DNA from: FACHB-T130 sp042747725
GTDB lineage: Bacteria; Cyanobacteriota; Cyanobacteriia; Cyanobacteriales; FACHB-T130
Assembly: GCF_042747725.1 (NCBI RefSeq)
Contig: NZ_JBHZGO010000105.1
Span: 62,001 to 126,000 of the forward strand
DNA: 64,000 nucleotides
Direction of reading: 5' to 3'
In this document: positions 15,343 through 24,438 of the stretch, piece by piece
Layout of the letters: every line of letters begins with the position of its first letter
Numbering within the stretch: the stretch's first letter is position 1
The notes under the pieces: model-generated
What the model was told of the DNA's origin: nothing
Databases searched by the model: none
What the model saw: the letters and a program-made list of their open reading frames with translations, nothing else
Program-made: the position numbers and the translations under genes

Positions 15343-17130
15343 TCATTCCTCAGCCTTGGCACCTAGGCGGAGGAAGACTTTACTGCGGCGAACCCCGTCA
15401 TCGCTGCCGTAGCTGCTAAAGGCAAGCGAATTTAGCTCGTTAAATAATGGTTTCGCCACCAGTTCCACCACTTTGACAATGGGCAGCTGACGCTCTAAGA
15501 ACGCCTGACTAGATGCCCAGTCTAGATACAAATAGCCGTTATTCGGCTGGGGTAAAGAGGCGATGTTTGCCTGGAAGCGATCGCTCTTGACGAGAGAATT
15601 ATTAGGAGCCTTAATCGCTTGATTCATTGCCTCGATCGAAGTGGTGAAAATCTCGTATTTGCCGATACTGGCGTGAACTCCTTTCACCTGTGCCTCTAGC
15701 CTGACTGGATCTTGGTCTTCACCCTGATTCTTATCGGCGGTGGTTGTTAATTTTGTCCAGGCAGAAATGGGTTGATTCTCCAGGGTAAATGAGCTAACGC
15801 TCAACCCTTGTTGTTTGGCAATGGCGTCTAGACGATCGATTGACTCTTCTGCTTTTGTCGTTGCTCTCTCGGCTACAAAAATCCAATCTGAATCTTTGCG
15901 GTCGGGACGAGGTAGCATTCCCAAAGCGTACTCGCCTTGCACCCAACTAAAGATATCTTGCCTCAGATCGATGCCCCAACGAGCTTGGAGATTCGCTATG
16001 GGTTGATTGATGAGTTGGGCAAAGCTATCATTGCTATCTAATCTAGAAGTGAGTTGAGTCCATTGCTCCAAGTTGCTACCAGAAGCCGCGATCGCTATTT
16101 TCTCTGGCAGATACTGCAACGCTCCGACTGGTTGAGATAGGGTGGGAGTTGTCGGGGGGATTTCCTGTCCGGTAGCCGCCAACAAAGCGGTTTCTGCCAG
16201 CAATCCTTGAGTTTTGGGAGAGAGGGCGATCGCTAAACTCTCATACGTCTGGCTAATTTCCATCTGTGAATTATTCCCCAGCAACTTCGCCAGCGCGGGC
16301 AGATTCACATAAGTGAGACCAATTTTCGGCTGAGAGATGCTTTCTATTGCCCGCTGATAAGAAGTTGAATCGCTGAGGCTGAGATTGGGCGCTTGCACAT
16401 TATTAATGGCTTCTCTCAGCACTCTAGGATGATTGGCAAACAACACAAAGCGATCGCCGACAACTGCGCTAGCAATTGTATTTTGAGTAGAGGCGCGATT
16501 TATTATCGCGTCTTTTTGCAAAGATGCCGATTTATCGCGGTTGTAGAAGCCTTTATTTCCCGCGTCTTGAGTTTTGACTCCTGAATCCTGATTCCTATAA
16601 ATCAGCTTGACACCTTTATAGGTTTCAAAGACTAAATCTGTCTCGACATTTGCTTGCTTCTGCCAGAATAAATCCACAAACTCGCGGCTGCGTTGCGGGT
16701 TTTTGGTGGTGACAGCCAGTAGCAGCCCGCGCTGCTCTCCATTGTCACGGGTACGATCGATATCTAAGCTGGTGAGAGCCAGCGTGATTTCATCCCCCAG
16801 CCAGGGTTGGATATCTCGGCGATAGTCCAGATCGGTGTTAGCGAGTAAGCTTTGTTTAAATTGGTTGAGTTCTGCACGCGATCGCTTGCGGTTCGCGGGA
16901 CGCGCTACAGCCTGGCGCAACCCTTCCAACCGATCTGGATTCACAAGCAATGACACCATTACGGGTGCCTGTTTCGGCACAAATATGGTGGCAGTTGGGT
17001 TCGTCACCTGCCCGCCCCCTATAAGGGCGAGGGGACTGTTTGCCCTCAACCAGTAAAAGCCACCGGCACCAATTAACAGCAGCACTAAAACGCCAGCTGC
17101 CAGAACGTAGAAAAACGAGCGTCGCTTCAT
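15343..17130 (-). CDS. DUF3352 membrane-anchored protein
   Basis: 595 residues with an N-terminal signal anchor (about 7-28, YVLAAGVLVLLLIGAGGFYW) and a long extracytoplasmic DUF3352 region (IFVPKQAPVMVSLLVNPDRL, LGDEITLALTSLDIDR, ending SLAFSSYGSDDGVRRSKVFL). The family is cyanobacterial and of unknown function. Around residues 177-215 there is an unusual stretch (NQDSGVKTQDAGNKGFYNRD and on) whose DNA matches intergenic-type palindromes, see findings. It stands alone, divergent from the rhodanese gene. Confidence 0.88.
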   Translation of the reverse strand: MKRRSFFYVLAAGVLVLLLIGAGGFYWLRANSPLALIGGGQVTNPTATIFVPKQAPVMVSLLVNPDRLEGLRQAVARPANRKRSRAELNQFKQSLLANTDLDYRRDIQPWLGDEITLALTSLDIDRTRDNGEQRGLLLAVTTKNPQRSREFVDLFWQKQANVETDLVFETYKGVKLIYRNQDSGVKTQDAGNKGFYNRDKSASLQKDAIINRASTQNTIASAVVGDRFVLFANHPRVLREAINNVQAPNLSLSDSTSYQRAIESISQPKIGLTYVNLPALAKLLGNNSQMEISQTYESLAIALSPKTQGLLAETALLAATGQEIPPTTPTLSQPVGALQYLPEKIAIAASGSNLEQWTQLTSRLDSNDSFAQLINQPIANLQARWGIDLRQDIFSWVQGEYALGMLPRPDRKDSDWIFVAERATTKAEESIDRLDAIAKQQGLSVSSFTLENQPISAWTKLTTTADKNQGEDQDPVRLEAQVKGVHASIGKYEIFTTSIEAMNQAIKAPNNSLVKSDRFQANIASLPQPNNGYLYLDWASSQAFLERQLPIVKVVELVAKPLFNELNSLAFSSYGSDDGVRRSKVFLRLGAKAEE

Positions 17131-17260
17131 GGTGAAATGTAGACCTTGGGTGAGCGCGATTCAGCTAAGAACACTAATCCCGATGCCAGAACCTATTATT
17201 TCAGCTCATCGGACTGCCAACTATTAAAATCTTAGTTAATCTCAAGCGTTGCACAACCTC

Positions 17261-17620
17261 ATGTCTGCTCAATCTTTTAGCCAAGATATTCCCCAGATTA
17301 GTGTAGAAGAACTTGCCAGCCGTCTTGCCGATTCCCCTCAGAGTCTGCAATTGGTGGATGTGCGAGAACCACGGGAAGTAGCGATCGCCAGCATCAAGGG
17401 TTTTGAAAACCTCCCCCTGTCGGAATTTGCCGACTGGGCTGACCAAATCCACACCCAGTTCGATCCGCACGCCGAGACGCTGGTCATCTGCCATCATGGC
17501 ATCCGTTCGGCTCAGATGTGCCAGTGGCTAAAAATGCAAGGCTTCACCAATGTCAAAAATGTTGCCGGTGGCATTGATGCTTACTCAATCCAAGTCGATC
17601 CAACGATTTCCCAATACTAA
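17261..17620 (+). CDS. Rhodanese-domain sulfurtransferase
   Basis: 119 residues from the ATG at 17261. Single rhodanese domain: LQLVDVREPREVAIASI near the start, then the active-site loop CHHGIRSAQM with the persulfide-forming Cys, and the closing GFTNVKNVAGGIDAYSIQVD. The loop length (CxxGxRS) is that of single-domain cyanobacterial rhodaneses. The thiol acceptor is unknown. A weak TTG start at 17249 is possible. Confidence 0.93.
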   Translation: MSAQSFSQDIPQISVEELASRLADSPQSLQLVDVREPREVAIASIKGFENLPLSEFADWADQIHTQFDPHAETLVICHHGIRSAQMCQWLKMQGFTNVKNVAGGIDAYSIQVDPTISQY

Positions 17621-18115
17621 TCGGCTTCCCCGCACAAAACTATATGGAAAAGCATAGCCTGCAAGGAGAGGGCAGAAATTCTCCCCCTTCCTTACCAGGG
17701 AAGAAGGCTGGGGGTTAGGTTTTTTAACTAAATTACGTATCACGATATTGTTTGAATTTTTACTAGCCAAATAAGTATTTAGATGTTTTTTGCTGACAAA
17801 TTTAGATACAGTCGAGTAGACTACAGACAATCCTGATAGAGACTGTGGAATCTAGAGTTTCGATAGCGATAATGTCTTAATTCTGTAATCACTCGTCATG
17901 GTATGTCTAAGGTTGAAGTTCGGCGGCTGTTATGCTTCTACTAGCTGGGTGTGGCGAACCGGCAGGTAGAAGGCAGCATCTGCTATTCTGTTTTAACCTA
18001 TATTTAAACGGTTGCTTGCTTAACAAGAGCGCCGGACTTACTGATGAACTCATCATCAGAAGTCCAGGAATTTCCAATTGTTTTTAAAATCCTATCCAAT
18101 TTGGCTTTCGTTTAA
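17621..18115. other. Intergenic region upstream of hrcA
   Basis: 495 bp without a credible gene. An A/T-rich middle part may hold the hrcA promoter. I looked for the CIRCE element (TTAGCACTC and its complement) and did not see it. A strong hairpin lies at 18034-18065 and is listed separately. Confidence 0.5.
18034..18065 (+). promoter_or_regulatory. Hairpin in the hrcA leader
   Basis: GGACTT-A-CTGATGA pairs with TCATCAG-AAGTCC around a 5-base loop ACTCA, a 13-bp stem with one bulged A, ending 50 bases before the hrcA ATG. It is not followed at once by a T-run, so it looks more like a leader structure or operator than a terminator. Function is unproven. Confidence 0.4.
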
Positions 18116-19228
18116 ATGGCTAGGCAAGTAAGTCTGACTGACCGTCAACAACGTATTCTTAGGGCAACTGTCCGTCACTATATTGCGACGGCTGAGCCAG
18201 TCGGCTCGAAAGCTTTGGTAGACGAGTATAATCTCAGCGTCAGCCCAGCGACGATTCGCAATACAATGGGCGTCTTAGAGAAAGCGGGGTTGCTCTATCA
18301 ACCCCATACCTCTGCTGGGCGGGTTCCCTCGGACTCTGGCTATCGAATTTATGTCGATCAATTAATTAAGCCTTCTGAAGCCCTGGGGCGTCAGGTAGAG
18401 CAGTTATTCACAAACCGTTTGAGCTTAGAACATCAGAGCTTCGAGACAGTGTTGCGGGGTGCAGCGCAAATTCTGGCAACGCTCAGCGGTTATATTACCC
18501 TGATCACGATGCCGCAGACTCGGACTAATCGTTTGCGGCATTTGCAACTGGTGCAGCTCGATCCGGGAAGGGTGATGCTGATTGTGGTGACGGATTCTTA
18601 TGAGACGACTAGCGTGTTGATGGAGTTACCGCTCTCAGGATCGGAGGATGACCAACCGGATGCAGAAATTGTAGAGCGGGAGTTGCAGATTTTATCGAAT
18701 TTTTTGAATAGTCAGTTGCGGGGGCGATCGCTCAGTGAATTGGTAACTTTAGACTGGAGCGAACTAGACCGAGAATTTCAACGATATGTCGATTCTTTGC
18801 GAAATCTGCTCTCCGACTTGATCCGTCGCACTTCTCAACCTGCTACAACTCCAATTATGGTTCGCGGCGTCGCTGAAGTATTGCGTCAGCCAGAATTTTC
18901 CGAGTTACAGCAAGTTCAGACACTTATACACCTATTGGAAGAGGAACAAGACCAGCTGTGGCCTTTAATCTTTGAATGGCCTAGACCAGATGTCACGGCT
19001 ATCTCAGATGGCACTTCTGGTTCGCGGGTGACGGTGCGGATTGGTGCGGAAAATCCTTTAGAACCGATGCGTATTTGTACGTTGATTTGTGCAACTTACC
19101 AGCAGGGTTCAGTACCCGTGGGAAGTGTGGGGGTTTTGGGACCAACACGGATGGTGTACGAAAATGCGATCGCACTCGTTGAAGCCGCCGCCGATTATCT
19201 CTCTGATGCTCTTACGCAACCCGCTTAA
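18116..19228 (+). CDS. hrcA: Heat-inducible transcription repressor HrcA
   Basis: 370 residues. The N-terminal winged-helix domain is typical: LTDRQQRILRATVRHYIATA, EPVGSKALVDEYNLSVSPAT, IRNTMGVLEKAGLLYQPHTS, AGRVPSDSGYRIYVDQL. The C-terminal GAF-like dimerisation domain includes RTNRLRHLQLVQLDPGRVML and ends GPTRMVYENAIALVEAAADY. HrcA represses chaperone operons by binding CIRCE and needs GroEL to stay active. Chaperone genes are not in the window. Length fits cyanobacterial HrcA. Confidence 0.97.
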   Translation: MARQVSLTDRQQRILRATVRHYIATAEPVGSKALVDEYNLSVSPATIRNTMGVLEKAGLLYQPHTSAGRVPSDSGYRIYVDQLIKPSEALGRQVEQLFTNRLSLEHQSFETVLRGAAQILATLSGYITLITMPQTRTNRLRHLQLVQLDPGRVMLIVVTDSYETTSVLMELPLSGSEDDQPDAEIVERELQILSNFLNSQLRGRSLSELVTLDWSELDREFQRYVDSLRNLLSDLIRRTSQPATTPIMVRGVAEVLRQPEFSELQQVQTLIHLLEEEQDQLWPLIFEWPRPDVTAISDGTSGSRVTVRIGAENPLEPMRICTLICATYQQGSVPVGSVGVLGPTRMVYENAIALVEAAADYLSDALTQPA

Positions 19229-19329
19229 TTTAGAAAATGGCTAATGGCTAATAGTTAATGGGTAGCCTTTCACCATGAACATTGCTAATTGCAATTAGCT
19301 CTACTTTTGGCTTTTCATTCTTCATTGAT

Positions 19330-20016
19330 ATGGTTAGAAAAATTGGCTTTTGGTTGGTTTGGGCGGCATTTGTTAGCTATGCCTTCCTGTTAGCGCCTCC
19401 TCAACAACCAGGCACGTTTGAACTGATAAAAAATCTCTCCACAGGTCAGTGGACAGACATTAACCCCCTAGTGATAGCTCTATTTAATCTCCTGGGCATC
19501 GTACCGATGATTTACGCCTGCCTGATGTTCATTGACGGCAAACAGCAAAAGGTAACAGCTTGGCCTTTTGCGGCGGTATCTTTTGGAGTAGGAGCGTTTG
19601 CTTTGTTGCCTTATTTAGCGCTGCGAGAACCCAACCAGGAATTTCACGGACAAAAGGATTTGTTTTTGAAAATACTCGATTCCCGGTGGCTGGGTTTTTT
19701 GCTGACATTTGGCGCTGGGAGTTTGGTAGTTTATGGCTTGTTGGGCGGTAATTGGACAGATTATATTCAGCAGTTCCAGACAAATCGCTTCGTTCATGTC
19801 ATGAGCCTAGATTTCTGCCTGCTGTGGCTAATATTTCCCGCACTTCTGGGAGATGATATGGCGCGTCGGGGAATCAACAATTCTGCACTTTTTTGGATAG
19901 TGGTGCTAATTCCTTTGTTTGGTCCTTTGGCTTATCTTTGCCTGCGTCCTCCTTTGCCGGAAACCAGTGCCAAAGTATTCCCCACCGAACGCCAACCAGC
20001 ACAATCTAAAAATTAA
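19330..20016 (+). CDS. Conserved membrane protein, tandem copy 1
   Basis: 228 residues from the ATG at 19330; that start aligns with the start of the paralogue behind it (MVRKIGFWLVWAAF against MSRKTALWLLWAGF), while an upstream start at 19282 would add sixteen residues. About six hydrophobic segments are visible, with conserved loops LLAPPQQPGTFELIKNLSTG, GQWTDINP, YLALREPNQEF, GDDMARRG and GPLAYLCLRPPLPE. The loops are shared with the next gene. I do not recognise a named family; the integral-membrane location is clear, the function is not. Confidence 0.8.
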   Translation: MVRKIGFWLVWAAFVSYAFLLAPPQQPGTFELIKNLSTGQWTDINPLVIALFNLLGIVPMIYACLMFIDGKQQKVTAWPFAAVSFGVGAFALLPYLALREPNQEFHGQKDLFLKILDSRWLGFLLTFGAGSLVVYGLLGGNWTDYIQQFQTNRFVHVMSLDFCLLWLIFPALLGDDMARRGINNSALFWIVVLIPLFGPLAYLCLRPPLPETSAKVFPTERQPAQSKN

Positions 20017-20030
20017 AATTTGACAGAAAC

Positions 20031-20708
20031 ATGAGTAGAAAAACAGCACTTTGGTTATTATGGGCTGGATTTATTGCCTATGTTTTGCTGCTGGCACCTC
20101 CAATTACGCCAGACACGCTGAGGCTAATTAAAAATATATTGACGGGTCAGTGGACAGAGGTTAACCCAATTATCCTTTGCATATTCTCCCTGGTTGGCAT
20201 CTGGATACTAATCTACAGCTGTCTTTTGTTCATTGATGGCAGGATGCAAAGAATTCGTTTCTGGCCTTTTGCTTTGGGTTCAGCGGGAACGGGAGTGATT
20301 AGCCTGATACCTTATTTAGCTTTAAGGGAACCGAATCAAGAATTTTCCGGACAAAAGGATGCCTTGCTGAAAGTTTTTGATTCTCGCTGGACGGGTATTA
20401 TCCTCAATTTCAGCACGCTTTTCTTGCTAGCTTTTGGCTGGCTGGCGGGTGATTGGGGAGAGTTTATTCAGCAGTTCCAAAGCGATCGCTTTGTCAATGG
20501 CATGAGTTTGGCTTTTTGCCTGTTCTGCCTGTTGTTTCCGACCGTTCTCGGCGATGATATGGCGCGTCGAGGTTTCAATATTCCCCAAGTTTTTTGGGCA
20601 GTGGCGCTAGTGCCTTTATTGGGGCCACTTGCCTATCTATGTATTCGTCCACCTTTGCCAGAATCAAGTGCTGACGTAAGCTGTCAAGCATCTAATTTGA
20701 CAGCTTAG
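20031..20708 (+). CDS. Conserved membrane protein, tandem copy 2
   Basis: 225 residues, 14 bp after the preceding gene and clearly its paralogue: the loops YLALREPNQEF, SGQKDALLKVFDSRW, GDDMARRGFNIPQVFWAV and GPLAYLCIRPPLPE are nearly the same. About six membrane segments. The tight spacing implies one transcript. Because the charged loops rather than only the helices are conserved, the pair probably binds a ligand or partner, but this is inference. Confidence 0.82.
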   Translation: MSRKTALWLLWAGFIAYVLLLAPPITPDTLRLIKNILTGQWTEVNPIILCIFSLVGIWILIYSCLLFIDGRMQRIRFWPFALGSAGTGVISLIPYLALREPNQEFSGQKDALLKVFDSRWTGIILNFSTLFLLAFGWLAGDWGEFIQQFQSDRFVNGMSLAFCLFCLLFPTVLGDDMARRGFNIPQVFWAVALVPLLGPLAYLCIRPPLPESSADVSCQASNLTA

Positions 20709-20835
20709 CTTTGCTAGTTGTGGCAGGAGAAAATATAGAGACGCGCTGTACCTTGTCTGGGCGGTGGGAAGCACAATTGCCACTTTTGCCGTATTTTCTT
20801 TTATAGGCAAGTTAAAGGTGCGATCGCTCAAAAGA

Positions 20836-22002
20836 ATGCCAACGAATCCTTACGCTTGGGTAGAGCAATCCCTCGCCACCATTCACCGCGCAGATTGGTA
20901 TCGATCGGTGCAAGCGATCGCTAGTCGTCCTGGTGCTACGGTGCTGCTGGAGGGGCGTGAAGTCATCAATTTTGCCAGTAATGATTATTTGGGACTCGCA
21001 GGGGATGAACGCCTCATTCAAGCCGCAGTAGCAGCTACTCAGGAATTTGGCACGGGTAGCACGGGTTCTCGATTATTGAGCGGACATCGGGAACTGCATC
21101 GGGAATTGGAAGTTGCGATCGCATCTCTCAAACAAACTGAAGATGCCTTAGTTTTTAGTTCTGGATATCTGGCAAACTTAGGAGCGATCGCTGCTTTAGT
21201 CGGAAAACGCGATTTGATTGTGTCCGATGAGTACAATCACTCCAGTCTGAAAAATGGGGCGATTCTCAGCGGTGCAACCGTTATTGAATACTCTCACTGT
21301 AATCTTGAGGAGTTAAAAACCCAGCTGAATTTACACCGGCAAAAATATCGTCGATGCCTGATTCTCACTGATAGCGTCTTCAGTATGGATGGCGACTTGT
21401 GCCCTTTACCGGGACTGTTGAATCTGGCTGAGGAATTTAGCTGTATGCTGCTCGTGGATGAAGCTCATGCCACTGGGGTACTAGGAGCAACGGGTGCTGG
21501 CTGTGTAGAACATTTTCGCTGTAGCGATGTCCCGTTGATTCAAATCGGCACCCTCAGCAAAGCTTTAGGCAGTTTGGGCGGATATGTCGCAGGCGATTCT
21601 GCTTTGATTGACTTTTTGCGGAATCGGGCACCCAGTTGGATTTATACTACGGCTCTTTCACCCGCTGATACCGCTGCGGCATTGCAAGCAGTTCGCATCA
21701 TCCAAAAAGAACCGGAACGCCGCGCCAGTCTGTGGCGTAATGTCAATTTTCTCAAACAGCTGATTGCCCAGCAATTACCAAACTTACAATTACTGCCTTC
21801 TGAATCGCCTATTCTCTGCTTTCCCTTGGAAAGTGCTTTATCAGCGCTAAAAATGGGGCATCAACTGAAAACATCTGGCATTTTTGCCCCAGCAATTCGT
21901 CCTCCCACCGTACCTACCAGTCGAATTCGGATCTCAGTCATGGCAACTCATCAAGCAGCTCAACTTCAACGATTAGTGGAGGCGTTAATGGGTAATTGCT
22001 AA
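20836..22002 (+). CDS. bioF: 8-amino-7-oxononanoate synthase
   Basis: 388 residues from the ATG at 20836; the longer frame from 20764 adds 24 residues not found in the family. PLP-dependent enzyme of biotin synthesis that joins pimeloyl-ACP/CoA and alanine. Visible motifs: INFASNDYLGLAGD, GTGSTGSRLLSGHRELH, DEYNHSSLKNGA, LLVDEAHATGVLGATG and the PLP-lysine loop GTLSKALGSLGGYVAG. No other bio genes are next to it. Its last 53 bp are repeated 314 bp downstream, see findings. Confidence 0.93.
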   Translation: MPTNPYAWVEQSLATIHRADWYRSVQAIASRPGATVLLEGREVINFASNDYLGLAGDERLIQAAVAATQEFGTGSTGSRLLSGHRELHRELEVAIASLKQTEDALVFSSGYLANLGAIAALVGKRDLIVSDEYNHSSLKNGAILSGATVIEYSHCNLEELKTQLNLHRQKYRRCLILTDSVFSMDGDLCPLPGLLNLAEEFSCMLLVDEAHATGVLGATGAGCVEHFRCSDVPLIQIGTLSKALGSLGGYVAGDSALIDFLRNRAPSWIYTTALSPADTAAALQAVRIIQKEPERRASLWRNVNFLKQLIAQQLPNLQLLPSESPILCFPLESALSALKMGHQLKTSGIFAPAIRPPTVPTSRIRISVMATHQAAQLQRLVEALMGNC

Positions 22003-22185
22003 TTTGTGCTACAGCAATTCGTAAAATTTTCTTTCTTCGTGCTTTGCAGCGTCTTAGCGGTTCCTTAAAAAAACAATACGGTTCATTTAGAGCTAAAAAT
22101 CTGCGTAGTAGCGCATCCAGCCTAAATTACTGGCTTGTGTATTGATGAAAGCAATAGCAACCAACATTTTAGAGTAGACACGCTA

Positions 22186-22258
22186 GTAGGTTGGGTTGAG
22201 GAACGAAACCCAACAAATGCTTATGCGTGTTGGGTTTCGTTGCCTCAACCCAACCTAC
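22186..22258. repeat. Inverted pair of REP-like palindromes
   Basis: 73 bp starting GTAGGTTGGGTTGAG and ending CTCAACCCAACCTAC, with inner CGAAACCCAAC and GTTGGGTTTCG arms: two REP units head to head around AAATGCTTATGCGT. The same unit surrounds the transposase gene at 57074. It lies between the two copies of the bioF 3' end. Confidence 0.85.
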
Positions 22259-22322
22259 AACTCATGAAGCAGCTCAACTTCAACGATTAGTGGAGGCGTT
22301 AATGGGTAATATTCAGTCTGGT
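22258..22322 (+). pseudogene. Duplicated 3' end of bioF
   Basis: 22258-22310 repeats 21944-21996 with one mismatch in 53 bp. In the bioF frame it reads AQLQRLVEALMGN and then IQSG before a TGA, whereas the intact gene ends MGNC. It is a fragment without start. Confidence 0.85.
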
Positions 22323-22333
22323 TGATTCCCCGT

Positions 22334-22412
22334 AATCCAAGAACCCTCCCCGCCATCGCCTCCGGCTCCGGCTCCCCTCCCTGCTTGCGGGGAGGGGTTG
22401 GGGGTGGGGTTC
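22334..22412. repeat. G/C-rich intergenic repeat
   Basis: AACCCTCCCCGCC at 22340 and GGGGAGGGGTTGGGGGTGGGG near 22389 form long inverted G/C-rich arms, similar in type to the unit at 1825-1863. It lies between bioF and the convergent stress-protein gene and may help end transcription. Confidence 0.45.
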
Positions 22413-22424
22413 CAAGTGCCAAAA

Positions 22425-23843
22425 CTACTGCCGATTGTCAACGATCGTGACGCGATCGCTTACCTGAGTCACGTTATCCTGAGGCTCAATCTCATTCACA
22501 GCAGTCAGATTCTCCTGAGGTTCAACGATGCTGTTAGTGGAATCGGTTCTCGAAGTTGTAGAATTTGGCACATCGTAGATAGCCCATTCTTGAATACCGC
22601 GATTGCTCAGAACTGATTCGGCACGATCGATATCGTCTTCGGTGCCATCTACCATAACCAGATAATCACCGCGAGCCACAAGATTGTTATAAACTTGCGC
22701 TCGATCTTCTGGAATTCCTAAACCAAGCAATGCGCCAATCAAGCCACCTGCGGCTGCACCGATTCCACCACCAGCAAGGGTCGTTGCGATCGCCGTCGCG
22801 GTAGCGCCAGCCAACAGAATCGGGCCAACTCCGGGAATTGCCAATACACCCAAACCGAGTAATAAGCCAGTCAGACCGCCTAAAGCGCCCCCGGCTAAAG
22901 CACCCGTGGTTGCGCTTTCATCAACGTTATTGTCCTCAACGCGATCGCTCATTTCAACGCCAGCGATTTGATCCTGCGGGTCTGCATCTCTGGCGACGAC
23001 AGAAACTTTACTCATCGGAAAGCCAGAATTACTTAGCTCGTGAAGCGCATCTTCAGTATCCCGACGGCTGATAAAGGCACCAACGGCACGCTTGTGTCGG
23101 CTGATATCCCGGTCATTGACATCTTCCGTGGGGACATAGGTGACGGGAGAGGTGGCACCCAGCGGATTCAGTCCCAATGAAGAGGAATAACCCGTCGCTA
23201 GGGGATCGAGTCCCAACGGGGAAGGATAAGTGCTGCTTACCGGATCGAAGGTGGTTGAGGAAGAAGTGCCATAATTCTCAGGAACCGCCGCAACCCCGCT
23301 CACATCATAGACACCCCAATGCTGAATACCTTGTCGGTTCAAAATCAATTCAGCCCGATTAATTTCGTCTTGCGTACCCTCGACGATTACCAAATAATCT
23401 CCTTGGGAGACTCGGTGGTTGTAAACTTTGGCTTGTTCTTCAGGAATTCCCAAACCCATAAGTGCGCCGACAATGCCACCCGTAGCAGCGCCAACCGCAC
23501 CCCCGATTAAAGCATCCCCCAGCACAGAAGCGATCGCGCCTCCTGCTACAACCGGACCAACTCCCGGAATTGCTAACGCACTCAAGGCTCCCAGGATGCC
23601 AATCAAACCGCCGACTGCACCGCCTGCTAAGGCACCCGTTGCGGCAGCTTCACCGGCTTCATTACCGCCTCTGTAAGGGTTGACTTCAACACCAGCTACC
23701 TCATCTTGCCGAGTGGTATCCCGTGCCACGACAGAAACCGTGTTCATGGCAAAACCAGAATCCCTAAGCTCGTTGAGCGCATATTCCGCCTGTTCAGGTG
23801 TAGAAAATACGCCGACAGCTCGCTTGTTTTGGTCGAGGGTCAT
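22425..23843 (-). CDS. Internally duplicated glycine-rich stress-type protein
   Basis: 472 residues from the ATG at 23843, chosen because AGGAGG lies six bases upstream; a start at 23867 would add eight residues. Two homologous halves follow each other. Each has a YflT-like alpha/beta unit (KRAVGVFSTPEQAEYALNEL; KRAVGAFISRRDTEDALHEL), a Gly/Ala-rich hydrophobic hairpin (GAVGGLIGILGALSALAIPG; GALGGLTGLLLGLGVLAIPG), LGIPEEQAKVYN or LGIPEDRAQVYN, and a closing GDYLVIVEGTQDEINRAELI unit. The middle glycine-zipper parts should insert in or bind membranes. Similar bacterial proteins are called general stress proteins; the exact role is unknown. Confidence 0.82.
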   Translation of the reverse strand: MTLDQNKRAVGVFSTPEQAEYALNELRDSGFAMNTVSVVARDTTRQDEVAGVEVNPYRGGNEAGEAAATGALAGGAVGGLIGILGALSALAIPGVGPVVAGGAIASVLGDALIGGAVGAATGGIVGALMGLGIPEEQAKVYNHRVSQGDYLVIVEGTQDEINRAELILNRQGIQHWGVYDVSGVAAVPENYGTSSSTTFDPVSSTYPSPLGLDPLATGYSSSLGLNPLGATSPVTYVPTEDVNDRDISRHKRAVGAFISRRDTEDALHELSNSGFPMSKVSVVARDADPQDQIAGVEMSDRVEDNNVDESATTGALAGGALGGLTGLLLGLGVLAIPGVGPILLAGATATAIATTLAGGGIGAAAGGLIGALLGLGIPEDRAQVYNNLVARGDYLVMVDGTEDDIDRAESVLSNRGIQEWAIYDVPNSTTSRTDSTNSIVEPQENLTAVNEIEPQDNVTQVSDRVTIVDNRQ

Positions 23844-24438
23844 TTTTTTCCTCCTCGAAGTATTCAATAACTTCTGTTAGCACAAATACAGGATCGATTT
23901 TTTATTTATGCACTTTGTTGATTTTTCTCTTTTTTTCTACACTTTTCATCAGCCTAGAGATGTAAGATTTTTCTCTATCAACAGATGGGTAAAAGATATT
24001 CTTCTGTCATGAGCCGATGCATTTTTCGCATAGGATTTTTTGCTGAAAAACTCTATTCTGTTTTTGCTCATCTTCTTGTGTCCCTCTCTTAAGCGTCCCT
24101 TAGCATGAATGGAAAGACACTTATACTTTGCCTTATACAGTAAACCTAACCCCCGAAACGGCTTCTGTTTCAGGGAACGGGAAAGAACTTATCTCTTACA
24201 AAAAGAGGAGTTGCAAAGAAATTAACCGAAATTTATGAGGGAGAACCGGCTCCTAGAGCATGAATGGGGAGATCCTGCCGCGATGAGCCTGAGAACTTTT
24301 TTTAAACAGAGCGCGGGAATTGCCACTCATTCGTTCGGTTATACCACCCCCGATAGAGGACAAGTATCGGTACGCTCATTATTAGAAGTAGTTTAAAGAC
24401 GCACCGCCAATCGATTGCCGTTAAAGGGGTGGATCTTT
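23844..24438. other. 595-bp divergent spacer
   Basis: Holds the promoters of the stress-protein gene (leftward) and the kinase gene (rightward). An imperfect hairpin CCCCGAAACGG/CTGTTTCAGGG lies near 24154-24177. The left part is very T-rich. No coding or RNA-gene signal is visible. Confidence 0.45.

Noticed and set aside
17621..18115. CIRCE operator before hrcA
   Set aside because: I looked for TTAGCACTC and GAGTGCTAA and saw neither; only an unrelated hairpin is present.
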